Origin: Aminivibrio sp.
GTDB lineage: Bacteria > Synergistota > Synergistia > Synergistales > Aminobacteriaceae
Reading direction: 5' to 3'
NCBI RefSeq assembly: GCF_016756745.1
Contig: NZ_JAESIH010000068.1
Span: 1 to 57,063, forward strand
Length of the DNA: 57,063 bases
The notes under the pieces: generated by a model
Told to the model about the DNA's origin: nothing
The model's database searches: none
Seen by the model: the letters and a program-made list of their open reading frames with translations, nothing else
Program-made: the position numbers and the translations under genes
Shown: positions 7,114-15,285 of the stretch, in pieces
Layout of the letters: each line of letters starts with the position of its first letter
Position numbering within the stretch: the stretch's first letter is position 1

Positions 7114-8197
7114 GGTGATCACCATGATCATCGGAAAAATCGTTCTCCCCGGCTTCTTCCTCCACCGGGGGCTCATGGTCGTAGAGTTCCTCCGTGACGC
7201 CCCAGCCCAGCAGCTTCACCGCCACAACCACGCCCATGGCGATGGCGAGGTATTCGGTGAAAAACCGCCACGCGATGGCCATGACGCCCGCCATATTCCA
7301 TGGCACCAGCAGCCCGAAGAGGGCGGCTCCTCCGCCTTCCGCCACGCCGCTCGCCCCAGGGGTGGGGACAAAGTACAGAAGGAACGTGAAAACGGCCTGG
7401 GCAAGCACCGCCTGAAGATAGTGGAAGGGCAGGTCGACCGACGCGATGAGGCAGGGAAGCACTGAAAAGATGAAAAGCAGGTGGAATACGGAAAGGACGA
7501 TCGCCAGGAGAAAATATTTCAACCCGCAGGAAAAGAACATCTGGATGTTGAGGTTGTAGTTGTCCACCTCCAGGTTGATCCGCTTGACGATCTTGAGCAC
7601 CCGTTCGGGCTTGACCACGCCGAAGTTCTTGAGCCACAGGGTGAAGACCCTGCCCCACCTCTTGATGCTCGCGGGCCTGGTAATGCTGAGAACCACGAGG
7701 ACCCAGGAGATGATGATGAAGGCGAGGACGTAGGAGAACACTCCCTTGAGGAAGAGGCGACCCCTGAGGAGTTCCGGTTCGATGAAGACCGCCACGGGAA
7801 CGACGATTCCCAGGATGAGGATTGTGAGCAGGGTCCGGGTGAGGGTGATGGCGATTCCCTTGCCGAGGGCGACCTTCCTCTTGTAGAGGACGTAGACCTG
7901 GAAGGGCCCCCCGCCGCTCTGCATGGGGGTGACGGCGCAGCCGAAATAGTGAAGCCACGTGAGCACCATTCCCAGCTTGAAGTCGATTTTTTCACCGGCG
8001 GCCCGGGCAAGGGCGCAGAATCGGGAGGCGTCACAGGCCCACGCCAAGAGGACAAATACAAGGGCAAGCAGCAGGAGCCGCTTATCGGCACCCAGAACGG
8101 TGGACCAGGTTTCGCCGTCCACGCTGGACAGGAGAACCACGGCGCTGACTCCGAAGGAGAGCAGCAGAAAAAGCACCAGGCCTTTACGAAGGGTCAA
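7106..8197 (-). CDS. Flippase-like membrane protein (lysylphosphatidylglycerol synthase TM / UPF0104 family)
   Basis: This 363-residue protein has about eight hydrophobic segments, starting with LVLFLLLSFGVSAVVLLSS. It carries the family's hallmarks: the WLHYFGCAVTPMQSGGGPFQVYVLYKRK loop near residue 85 and a late PTPGASGVAEGGGAALF motif near residue 285. The C-terminus is acidic and His-rich (EEEAGENDFSDDHGDHHE), possibly metal-binding. The family (COG0392) comprises membrane proteins related to the flippase part of MprF and to glycolipid transport; no aminoacyl-transferase domain is present here. The ATG at 8197 is the first in frame. It overlaps the downstream ICMT-family gene. Confidence 0.85.
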   Translation of the reverse strand: MTLRKGLVLFLLLSFGVSAVVLLSSVDGETWSTVLGADKRLLLLALVFVLLAWACDASRFCALARAAGEKIDFKLGMVLTWLHYFGCAVTPMQSGGGPFQVYVLYKRKVALGKGIAITLTRTLLTILILGIVVPVAVFIEPELLRGRLFLKGVFSYVLAFIIISWVLVVLSITRPASIKRWGRVFTLWLKNFGVVKPERVLKIVKRINLEVDNYNLNIQMFFSCGLKYFLLAIVLSVFHLLFIFSVLPCLIASVDLPFHYLQAVLAQAVFTFLLYFVPTPGASGVAEGGGAALFGLLVPWNMAGVMAIAWRFFTEYLAIAMGVVVAVKLLGWGVTEELYDHEPPVEEEAGENDFSDDHGDHHE

Positions 8198-8234
8198 TGA
8201 AGGGAAAGCCTCCTCTTTCGGCGGAAAAGCCGGA

Positions 8235-8817
8235 CTACGCTTGTTCTATAATACCTGCTGCGACGCGGATGTCATCGGCTATGAATAACATTGTACCAAT
8301 TGTACCAGATTTTACGTCCTCCCTGACTGCTGGGAAGGCTGAATTTTCTCTTTCTGTTTCCTTTCCGGGGCCGGTCGTGACAAGGATAAAACGACAGCCG
8401 CAGTCGGAAGTAATAGGCCGCGGGGGCGTCTCCTGTCATCCGGTTTTTTCGGAGATCAATGCCCATTTCTTCGGACGCACGGATTGCCATGCCGGGAGCA
8501 GACTTCCGGCACAGGCAGCCGGGGAAGCCTTCTTCTACGGGGCTGTAGGGGCATGATAGAAAGTGTCCATGAATGCTCCTTCCCGGGGGAGAAGCTCAGA
8601 TATGCGGCACTGAATTCCCGAGAGAGCCGGTTCCTTGAACATTCCCCCGGCGGTGCCGCTCTGGTTTGCGGCCACCAGAGTCATGAACCCTATGGATCGA
8701 AGCAGCCGGAGAGCTTCCGCGCCGCCCGGCAGCAGTCTTGCCGACGGGGGGTTCGGAGAGGAAGGAAACATTTTCAATGAGGGTACTGCCGCGGTCGAGA
8801 AAAACCGCCCGGGCCAT
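8235..8817 (-). pseudogene. Degraded D-glycero-D-manno-heptose 1,7-bisphosphate 7-phosphatase (GmhB-like HAD)
   Basis: Four segments in different frames line up along a GmhB-type HAD phosphatase. These are MARAVFLDRGSTLIENVSFLSEP from 8817, then SARLLPGGAEALRLLRSIGF..NQSGTAGG. Next comes CPYSPVEEGFPGCLCRKSAPGM (the zinc-binding Cys cluster region), leading to EEMGIDLRKNRMTGD. The last is DCGCRFILVTTGPGKETE with a tail VADDI-like FIADDIRVAAGIIEQA ending at TAG 8237-8235. Total length (583 bp, about 194 codons) equals an intact family member, so the damage is by several small frameshifts. The catalytic DxDGT is also altered (DRGST). Its ATG overlaps the upstream gene's TAA by one base. Sequencing error cannot explain the changed catalytic motif, so real decay is likely. 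Confidence 0.8.
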
Positions 8818-9416
8818 TACTGGACCGTGCTGTCGCCGATGTCCCTCAGGGCGCCGATGTATCCGCCGAGGCTCTCGATGCGGGGGAGGATTCCCAACCG
8901 GAGGGTGTAGGCCAGTTCGAGGGGTTTGCCCTCCTCCACCGAACGGGAAGCCTTCTCGAGCTCCGCGAGCAGTGCCGCCTTGACTTCACCAAGTCCGCCG
9001 CCGCCCACTTCGGAGTCGTTCACCCCGAGAAGAATCTCGCTGTGGTGGATCACCTGGAGGATCCACCCGATCCCTTCCGCCGCTTTCCCGACGAGTTCAA
9101 GCCCTTCCGTCGTCCTGTCGGCTTCGAGGTGGTCCGCGGCGCGGCCGAGCCCCGAAGCGAGACGCTGTTGGTATTCAGAAGCGTCGGTCAGCGTTGCGAC
9201 AAGAAAATCGCGGACCGGCCGACTCCCGAACCGGGCTTCCGTTCCTCCGGACAGGGCAAGGAACGCTTCCTCGTCCAGTTCGGCCCCGTCAATCTCGATG
9301 GAGCGGATCAGCCTGCCCTTTTTCCCGAGGGTCTCCTTCACGATCGTAAGCACGTCCTCTTTCGACGGGGCTTCTCCCGGAAAGACGATCTCTTCACCGT
9401 CAAGATATATTTTCAT
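8817..9416 (-). CDS. Hypothetical protein, 199 aa
   Basis: Not recognised. Start at ATG 9416 (MKIYLDGEEI) with GGGAGGG seven bases upstream; the frame is open further upstream but without a better site. The N-terminal 60 residues look like a small ubiquitin-like or regulatory beta domain (MKIYLDGEEIVFPGEAPS, then IEIDGAELDEEAFLAL). Residues about 75-199 are predicted all-helical, with SEYQQRLASGLGRAADHLEAD and LAELEKASRSVEEGKPLELAY. No signal peptide or membrane segment. It is divergent from fliD across a 183-bp gap, and its stop overlaps the start of the gmhB-like pseudogene. A flagellar chaperone-like role is possible from position and helicity but is speculation. Confidence 0.75.
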   Translation of the reverse strand: MKIYLDGEEIVFPGEAPSKEDVLTIVKETLGKKGRLIRSIEIDGAELDEEAFLALSGGTEARFGSRPVRDFLVATLTDASEYQQRLASGLGRAADHLEADRTTEGLELVGKAAEGIGWILQVIHHSEILLGVNDSEVGGGGLGEVKAALLAELEKASRSVEEGKPLELAYTLRLGILPRIESLGGYIGALRDIGDSTVQ

Positions 9417-9530
9417 GTGCAGCCCTCCCTGGGTGGAGTTTGCCTTGCAGTCCCGCTCCTCCGGAAATCCCGGATGGCGGGCATTCCCGAAAAGCCATTG
9501 TATCATGACCGGCACCTGAACAGGAAAGTT

Positions 9531-9557
9531 TAAGGCGACCCCCTCTTCAGCCGATAA
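9531..9557 (+). promoter_or_regulatory. Sigma28 (FliA) promoter of fliD
   Basis: TAAGGCGA at 9531-9538 and a perfect GCCGATAA at 9550-9557 are separated by 11 bases, matching the flagellar sigma28 consensus TAAAGTTT-N11-GCCGATAA. The fliD start lies about 43 bases downstream. Confidence 0.85.
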
Positions 9558-9599
9558 GAAAGGGAAGCATTATACCCTTATTTTCAGGGAGATGGTTTC

Positions 9600-11651
9600 A
9601 TGGGTGATTACCAGTCCACTTTTTCCATACCCGGCATTTCCTCCAGCATCGACTGGGGGAGCATGGCGGACAAGCTGCTCGAAAACGCCCGGAAGTCCCA
9701 GGAGCCCCTGATAGCCAAGCAGGACACCCTGGAACTGAAGATCGGGCTGTTCAACGAGTTTTCTGCCTCCATGAAAGGCGTCCGGAATACCCTGGCTCCT
9801 CTCAAGCTGGCATCCACCTTTAATGCCAAGACCGCCGAATTCTCGGTACTCTCCGGGGTGAACGCCCAGAGCGTGGTGACTGCCACCGTATCCGCCGATG
9901 CCGCCGTCAGCCGGCACGAGATCGAGGTTCTGCAGAAGGCTGTCGCCCAAAGCCGGTTCAGTGAGAAGATTGAGACTACTGTAGGGGACGCAGGGCTTGC
10001 CGCCTCGCAGAAATTTTACATCAACGTGGGCGGCCGCAGGGCGGAAATTCTGGTCAACACCACCGATTCTCTCACTACCATCGCGCAGAAAATCAACGAC
10101 GCGAAGGACATCACCATCGACCCCACCACGGGAACGGCCTACGGAGAAAGCCTCGGCATCACCGCATCGGTGATCGACAACCGGCTTATCATCAAGAGCG
10201 CCAATACGGGTCTGGGAGAAACTACCGACAAGAGCACCCTCACCAGGGGCAGCGGTACCACCGACAAGCTCGGGTTCACCGTTGCCAAGGACGCGCCGTC
10301 GAACGGAACGCTCACCATCAAGACCGACTCCGTCACCTACGTGGAGGGAACCGATTTCACCGTGGACTCGGGAAGCGACGAGATCACCTGGATTGCGGGA
10401 CACGGGCCCGCGACGGGAACATCCTACGAGGTATCCTACACGGTGAACTCCAACGTCTTCAGCATCGACGGCGACGCCGGGCTGCTTTCACTCCTGAAGC
10501 TGGACGATGACTCGGCGGACCACTACCTCGCAGCCCAGGATGCCGAGATCAAGATCGACGGGCTCACCGTCGCCAGGTCTTCCAACAAGATGAACGATCT
10601 CATCGAGGGCGTGGAGCTTACCGTCAACGGCCCCGGATCGGTTGTCATGGACATTACCCAGGACGCCGAACAGGCGGTGACCGGTATCCAGGACTACGTC
10701 ACCTACTACAACGACCTCATGGACTGGATCAACATCCGCCTGAGCGAGTCATCTTCGGCTTCCAGTTCCGAAAAGGACGACCAGTACAAAAACGACGACT
10801 TTTACAAGAAGTTCGGCCTGCTCCACGGAAATTCCATGCTCTGGCAGACCAAGTCCCAGATAAGGCAGCTCATGACGGATCCCGTCACCGCAGCCTATAC
10901 ATCGAAGACGGGGCGGCCCGTGGTGGGAACCATGGCCGGTGAAGGCCTGACGGAAAACACCGCCTTCACGCTGACGGTGGGCGTCCGGACGGCCACTATC
11001 GAAGTGACCCCCGAGGACACGCTGCAGACCATCGCGAGCAAGATCAACAGCTCTTACGAAATGACCCACGACCCCCAGGGACGGACGTACCCCATCCCCA
11101 TGGCCAGCGCCAAGGTAGTGAACAACCAGCTCGTTATCGAGGCATCGCCGAACCGGAAGTTCTCCCTGGCTGCATCGGACGGCGTTCTGGACACCCTGGG
11201 GCTCGGTACGCCCTTCACCCTTCTTTCCCAGATCGGCATCTCCACGGAGAGCACCGACTACGGCAAAAGCGGGAAGCTGGAATTCGACTCGGACAAGTTC
11301 ATGGAAGCGCTGCGGAACGACCCCGAAGGCGTGGCGGCCATCATGAATACGGTCATGACCAAGATGGATGAATACATCGGCAACATGGTGGACACGACCC
11401 AGATCGAGGTCGGATACACCACGGCGCCCAAAGGCCGGATTGCCAGCCAGATCACCACCTGGCAGACCGAAATCGCCACCATCGACAAGAGAATCGCCGA
11501 ATCGGAAGCCCGTCTCGAGATCCGGGCACGGGGGCTCTATGAACAGTTCGCCCAGGCCGAGGTGAACCTGGCGAAGCTGCAGCAGCAGGCTTCCTGGCTG
11601 GCCTCGGTGGTGAGCCAGCTTTCAGGAACGGGGTCAAGCTCCTCCTCCTGA
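9600..11651 (+). CDS. fliD: Flagellar filament cap protein FliD (hook-associated protein 2)
   Basis: This 683-residue protein opens with the FliD N-terminal motif FSIPGISSSIDWGSMADKLLENARKSQEPL and a helical coiled segment. Domain D2/D3 regions follow, including two flagellin_IN-like repeats (residues about 135-170, TTDSLTTIAQKINDA, and about 470-490, TPEDTLQTIASKINSS). The C-terminal FliD_C region (about 560-683) ends in the coiled coil TEIATIDKRIAESEARLEIRARGLYEQFAQAEVNLAKLQQQASWL. It caps the growing filament and promotes flagellin folding outside the cell. It is longer than enterobacterial FliD (about 470 aa), consistent with extra outer domains. AGGGAGATGG precedes the ATG. It stands alone here, driven by a sigma28 promoter, with no other flagellar gene in the window. 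Confidence 0.93.
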   Translation: MGDYQSTFSIPGISSSIDWGSMADKLLENARKSQEPLIAKQDTLELKIGLFNEFSASMKGVRNTLAPLKLASTFNAKTAEFSVLSGVNAQSVVTATVSADAAVSRHEIEVLQKAVAQSRFSEKIETTVGDAGLAASQKFYINVGGRRAEILVNTTDSLTTIAQKINDAKDITIDPTTGTAYGESLGITASVIDNRLIIKSANTGLGETTDKSTLTRGSGTTDKLGFTVAKDAPSNGTLTIKTDSVTYVEGTDFTVDSGSDEITWIAGHGPATGTSYEVSYTVNSNVFSIDGDAGLLSLLKLDDDSADHYLAAQDAEIKIDGLTVARSSNKMNDLIEGVELTVNGPGSVVMDITQDAEQAVTGIQDYVTYYNDLMDWINIRLSESSSASSSEKDDQYKNDDFYKKFGLLHGNSMLWQTKSQIRQLMTDPVTAAYTSKTGRPVVGTMAGEGLTENTAFTLTVGVRTATIEVTPEDTLQTIASKINSSYEMTHDPQGRTYPIPMASAKVVNNQLVIEASPNRKFSLAASDGVLDTLGLGTPFTLLSQIGISTESTDYGKSGKLEFDSDKFMEALRNDPEGVAAIMNTVMTKMDEYIGNMVDTTQIEVGYTTAPKGRIASQITTWQTEIATIDKRIAESEARLEIRARGLYEQFAQAEVNLAKLQQQASWLASVVSQLSGTGSSSSS

Positions 11652-11666
11652 TTCCTGCGCACCAGC

Positions 11667-11707
11667 AAAAGGCCGGAGGACCTTTCAGGTCCTCCGGCCT
11701 TTTTTCT
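11667..11707. terminator. Bidirectional terminator between fliD and the response regulator
   Basis: AAAAGGCCGGAGGACC, loop TTTC-like, GGTCCTCCGGCCTTTTTT: a 14-bp GC-rich stem flanked by A and T runs, serving both convergent genes. Confidence 0.9.
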
Positions 11708-11722
11708 TTTTTCCCGCCGGAA

Positions 11723-12409
11723 CTAATGCTCCGCGCTTTCCAGTATATGGGACAGGGTTTCCGGAGAAAGCTGGGCGAAGCCGATGCGCCAAGCCAGTAT
11801 GGCCGCCTGGGTCCGGTCCCGGCGATCGAGCTTCTTGAGCACGTGGCTCACGTGGTTTTTCACCGTCTTCTCGGAGAGGACCATCCGGTCGGCCACTTCT
11901 GTGTTGCTCAGCCCCTGGGCGAGCCAGTAGAGTATTTCCTTCTCCCTGGGGGTGAGCTCGTAGAGTTGGTCGTTCTCCTCTTTTCTCCTGGAGAAGGAGG
12001 TGAGGAGTTTTCCCGCGACCCTGGGATCCACGTAGGGCTGTCCCCTCGCCGCCGACCGGATGGCGGAAAGCAGCTCCACCTTTCCGGAAGCCTTGAGGAC
12101 GAACCCGAGAACCCCCGCCGCCGAGAGGGCTGAGAGACAGTCCTCGTCGTCGTAGGCGCTGATGGCCACATACCGTGTTTTGTGGGGAATGTTGTTCAGT
12201 TCCCTGACAAGCTGAATGCCGTCCATCCGGGGCATGTTGATGTCAAAAAGAAGGATGTCAGGCTCTTTTTCCCTGATGAGCGAGAAGGCTTCTTCGCCGT
12301 CACCCGCTTCACCGACGACGGCGATATCCGATTCCAGTTCCAGAAGCTTTTTTAGCCCGTCACGGAAAAGCTTGTGATCGTCCGCAATGAGCACCCTGAT
12401 TAGTTCCAT
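11723..12409 (-). CDS. NarL/FixJ-family response regulator
   Basis: This 228-residue two-domain regulator has a receiver domain (residues about 5-120) with acidic pocket ADDHKLFRDG, phospho-acceptor Asp in ILLFDINMPRMDG, Thr/Ser switch region VAISAYDDEDC and Lys in GFVLKASG. It ends with a LuxR-type HTH (LTPREKEILYWLAQGLSNTEVADRMVLSEKTVKNHV). The start is placed at ATG 12409 because GGGGG lies seven bases upstream; the in-frame GTG at 12415 overlaps that Shine-Dalgarno. No histidine kinase is encoded nearby, so it is an orphan here, and its targets cannot be inferred. Confidence 0.9.
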   Translation of the reverse strand: MELIRVLIADDHKLFRDGLKKLLELESDIAVVGEAGDGEEAFSLIREKEPDILLFDINMPRMDGIQLVRELNNIPHKTRYVAISAYDDEDCLSALSAAGVLGFVLKASGKVELLSAIRSAARGQPYVDPRVAGKLLTSFSRRKEENDQLYELTPREKEILYWLAQGLSNTEVADRMVLSEKTVKNHVSHVLKKLDRRDRTQAAILAWRIGFAQLSPETLSHILESAEH

Positions 12410-12579
12410 TTCCACACCCCCGTCACGCGGGCCGAAGACGGCCGCAACTCCTTTGATGATACGACTGTGCTATAGTGGACGCTGACCCTGAATGTACGGT
12501 AAAGGAATTTCCGCCGGCATCATAGGTCTTAAGAACTATTTTATCACAGATTCCCTGATTTTCAGAGGAGGAGCGCTCT

Positions 12580-13371
12580 TTGACCCGATCCGCCATACCC
12601 GCCCTTTCCCTGTCCCTCAGAAAAAAAGTCGGCCTCGCTGCGGGCCGATTCAAGATGATCTCCCCGGGAGACCGGATCATGATCGGCCTCTCCGGAGGAA
12701 AGGACAGCCTTGTCCTGACGCTGGCCCTCGCGGGACTCCGCAGAAGGAGCCCCGTCCCCTTTTCCCTCGCCGCATGCTTCGTTGACATTACCGGCGGAGA
12801 GACGGACGTCTCGTCCCTGCGGGAATTCTGCGATTCCCTGGACATTCCCTTTTTCGTCCGCCCCCATCCTATCGTGGGAATCATCGAGGCGCGGAATGAG
12901 CGGTCTCCATGCAGCCTGTGCGCCAATATCCGGCGCGGTATCCTGAACACGGCGGCAAAGGAGGAGGGGTGCAATCTCCTGGCCCTGGGGCACAACCTGG
13001 ACGACGTGGTTGAGACGGCGCTGATGAACCTTTTCAACACGGGCAGGTTCAGGGCCTTCCAGCCGAAGTTCCGGCAGAGCAGGTCAGGCATGACGGTTAT
13101 CCGTCCCCTGGTGTTCGCGGAAGAGAAGAAGATCCTGAAGGAAGCCCGCAGGCTCGGGATGCCCGTTCTGCCCTATGTCTGCCCCTTTTCCCTCGATACG
13201 GAACGGGTGAAGGCAAAAAGTATACTTGACAGACTGAGTGCCGGGAACCCGAAAATAAAGTACAATATACTACACGCACTTCAGTACCTGGACGAACGGG
13301 ACAAATGGTCCCAGGGAGAAGCGGAGGCTACAGCCCCCACCATTCCGGGGACGAGCCTGAAGGAGAGATGA
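12580..13371 (+). CDS. TtcA-like PP-loop ATPase (tRNA thiolation family)
   Basis: This 263-residue adenine-nucleotide alpha hydrolase has the PP-loop SGGKDSLVL near residue 40. A CSLC pair in RNERSPCSLCANIRRG and GHNLDDVVETALMNLFNTG follow, as in TtcA-type 2-thiocytidine synthetases that hold an iron-sulfur cluster. A further Cys (YVCPF) could complete the cluster ligands. TilS is less likely because the CxxC and the GHNxDD..ETxLMN motif favour the TtcA group. Start is TTG 12580 with AGGAGGAG seven bases upstream. The next gene begins two bases after its stop, so the two are one operon. Target tRNA position is unproven. Confidence 0.8.
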   Translation: MTRSAIPALSLSLRKKVGLAAGRFKMISPGDRIMIGLSGGKDSLVLTLALAGLRRRSPVPFSLAACFVDITGGETDVSSLREFCDSLDIPFFVRPHPIVGIIEARNERSPCSLCANIRRGILNTAAKEEGCNLLALGHNLDDVVETALMNLFNTGRFRAFQPKFRQSRSGMTVIRPLVFAEEKKILKEARRLGMPVLPYVCPFSLDTERVKAKSILDRLSAGNPKIKYNILHALQYLDERDKWSQGEAEATAPTIPGTSLKER

Positions 13372-13372
13372 C

Positions 13373-15211
13373 ATGGGGAAAAACGACGGACTGTCTTTAG
13401 GGCCCACGCCCTCCGCAAACGGACGGACGTTTCCCGAGAACCCCGACTATCCCGGAGCAAACAGCACCGTAACTGAAAACTACTTCCGCTGGGATCCCCT
13501 TGACGATCCCGATTTTGCCCACCTCATCGTGGGAAAGGGCAGCATCGGCGGCAAGGGGCGTTCCCTGCTCTTTGCCATGGCAAAACTGCGGGACAGTAAG
13601 GAGGAGACGTTGAAACGGGTGATCTTTCCGCCGTCTCTTTTCATCGCCACCGACTCCTTTGATTACGTGCTCCGCCAGATTCCCGACCTGGAAGAACTGA
13701 AGAAGGAGGAACCGGAGGTGATCGAGTACGCCTTCCTCCGGACAAAACTCCCGACGGAAGTGAGCGAAAGAGTTCTGCGCTTCCTCGAGAAGATCACCGA
13801 TCCCATCGTGGTCCGCAGCAGCAGCGTCCTCGAGGATTCGCTGAAATACTCCTTCGCGGGGAAATACCTTTCAACATTCGAGTTCAACGACGGAGAGACG
13901 TCCCTGGAGGAACGGGCCGCCCAGGTGGAGCGGGACATCAAGAAAATTTACGCCAGGACGTTCTTCCCATTAGCGGTGGCCTACCGGTCGAAACACGGCC
14001 TGGGGGACGACCGCATGGGGATCATTCTCATGAGAGTCGCCGGAAAGTGGCGGGGACGGTACTACTACCCCACCATCGCCGGCGTGGGGTTTTCACGCTA
14101 TTACAGGAGGTGGACCACCCGGATCCGGTCCGAGGACGGGATCATCCGCCTGGTCTTCGGCATGGGCACCACGAGCACCAAGCGGGGGTACGCCCGAACC
14201 TTCGCCCTGACACTGCCGAGTCTCCGCCCCGAGGGTCAGAACCCCTTCAACATCATGCGCCATGCCCAGGAGCATTTCCAGGTAATCGACCGGGAGCAGA
14301 AATCCCTGGTGACGGTGGACGTGAAGCGCATCTGGAAGGACATTTTCCCCTACCACAGCTGTTTCCCCGACTATGCCCAGATTTACAGGCCCGACGACGA
14401 CGGCGGGTATTTCACCCCCATGTCCCGCCACGGTTCCACCATCAGGGCCGGTGAAAAGGTCTGCTTCACTTTTGAGGAGTTCGCCTGCCGTTCGAAGCAC
14501 TTCTTCGAGCGGATGAAAAAGCTCCTCGCCCTCCTCGACCGGGAGATGGGCGTGCCGGCGGACGTGGAGTTCGCCTACCACCCCAGCGAAGACCTGGTGG
14601 AGATCGTCCAGGCCCGTCCCCTGTGGCTCAGTGATCAGAGCCAACCAGTGTCCATCCCGGACCTGGAGAACCGGAGGGTGATACTGAAGGCGGACAGGAT
14701 GGTGACCCACGGCGTAAAGGAGAACATCCCCTACCTCGTGTACGTGGACCATCGCATTTACGCTCAGGAGACCAGGTTCCACGACGTGGCCCGGGCGATA
14801 GGCACGGTGAACGAGGCACTGAAGGGCTCCCGGTTCATTCTCGTGGCTCCGGGCAGGGTGGGTTCCAGCAATCCCCTTCTCGGCGTACCGGTGCAGTACA
14901 ACGAGATTACGAGGTGCTCCTGCATCGTGGAGGTGGGTTTTCCCAAGGAGGGGTACATGCCGGAACTTTCCTTCGGTACCCACTTCTTTACGGACCTGGA
15001 GATCGACGGAATCCTCTACATGCCCGTCTACGAAGGGGCGAAGAACAACATCTTCGACGAGAGCTTCTTCGACTCCGCTCCGTACGCCCTGGGGTCCCAC
15101 GCGGGTGTCCGCATCTACTCAGGATCCTTCTCGGTGTACACCGATGGAGACAAAAATTTCGGCGTCGTGGTGGCGGACAGGGTGGACGAACCGGAGAACG
15201 GATGGGACTGA
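13373..15211 (+). CDS. PEP/pyruvate-binding (PPDK N-terminal-like) domain protein
   Basis: This 612-residue protein carries PPDK/PEP-synthase nucleotide-binding domain features: LIVGKGSIGGKGRSLLFAMAKL (residues about 48-72), DPIVVRSSSVLEDSLKYSFAGKYLS near 145, and the C-terminal part of the grasp, MGVPADVEFAYHPSEDLVEIVQARPLW, near 410. The last 190 residues are not a recognisable phosphohistidine or PEP-binding TIM-barrel domain, so it is unlikely to make PEP by itself. Homologues of this shape are annotated only as pyruvate/phosphate-binding proteins. It follows the TtcA-like gene by two bases, suggesting a joint, unknown function. A terminator follows. Confidence 0.8.
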   Translation: MGKNDGLSLGPTPSANGRTFPENPDYPGANSTVTENYFRWDPLDDPDFAHLIVGKGSIGGKGRSLLFAMAKLRDSKEETLKRVIFPPSLFIATDSFDYVLRQIPDLEELKKEEPEVIEYAFLRTKLPTEVSERVLRFLEKITDPIVVRSSSVLEDSLKYSFAGKYLSTFEFNDGETSLEERAAQVERDIKKIYARTFFPLAVAYRSKHGLGDDRMGIILMRVAGKWRGRYYYPTIAGVGFSRYYRRWTTRIRSEDGIIRLVFGMGTTSTKRGYARTFALTLPSLRPEGQNPFNIMRHAQEHFQVIDREQKSLVTVDVKRIWKDIFPYHSCFPDYAQIYRPDDDGGYFTPMSRHGSTIRAGEKVCFTFEEFACRSKHFFERMKKLLALLDREMGVPADVEFAYHPSEDLVEIVQARPLWLSDQSQPVSIPDLENRRVILKADRMVTHGVKENIPYLVYVDHRIYAQETRFHDVARAIGTVNEALKGSRFILVAPGRVGSSNPLLGVPVQYNEITRCSCIVEVGFPKEGYMPELSFGTHFFTDLEIDGILYMPVYEGAKNNIFDESFFDSAPYALGSHAGVRIYSGSFSVYTDGDKNFGVVVADRVDEPENGWD

Positions 15212-15226
15212 AACCCGACATCGTAT

Positions 15227-15275
15227 AAAAACACGCCGGCCGCAGGAGATACAATCCTGCGGCCGGCGTGTTTTT
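15227..15275. terminator. Bidirectional terminator
   Basis: ACACGCCGGCCGCAGGA and TCCTGCGGCCGGCGTGT form a 17-bp stem with A-run and T-run flanks between the convergent PPDK_N-like gene and pgi. Confidence 0.9.
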
Positions 15276-15285
15276 CCCGCCTGTT

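Noticed and set aside
12423-13091. 222-codon minus-strand frame opposite the TtcA-like gene
   Set aside because: Antisense to a gene with a clear PP-loop and a good start; no motifs of its own.
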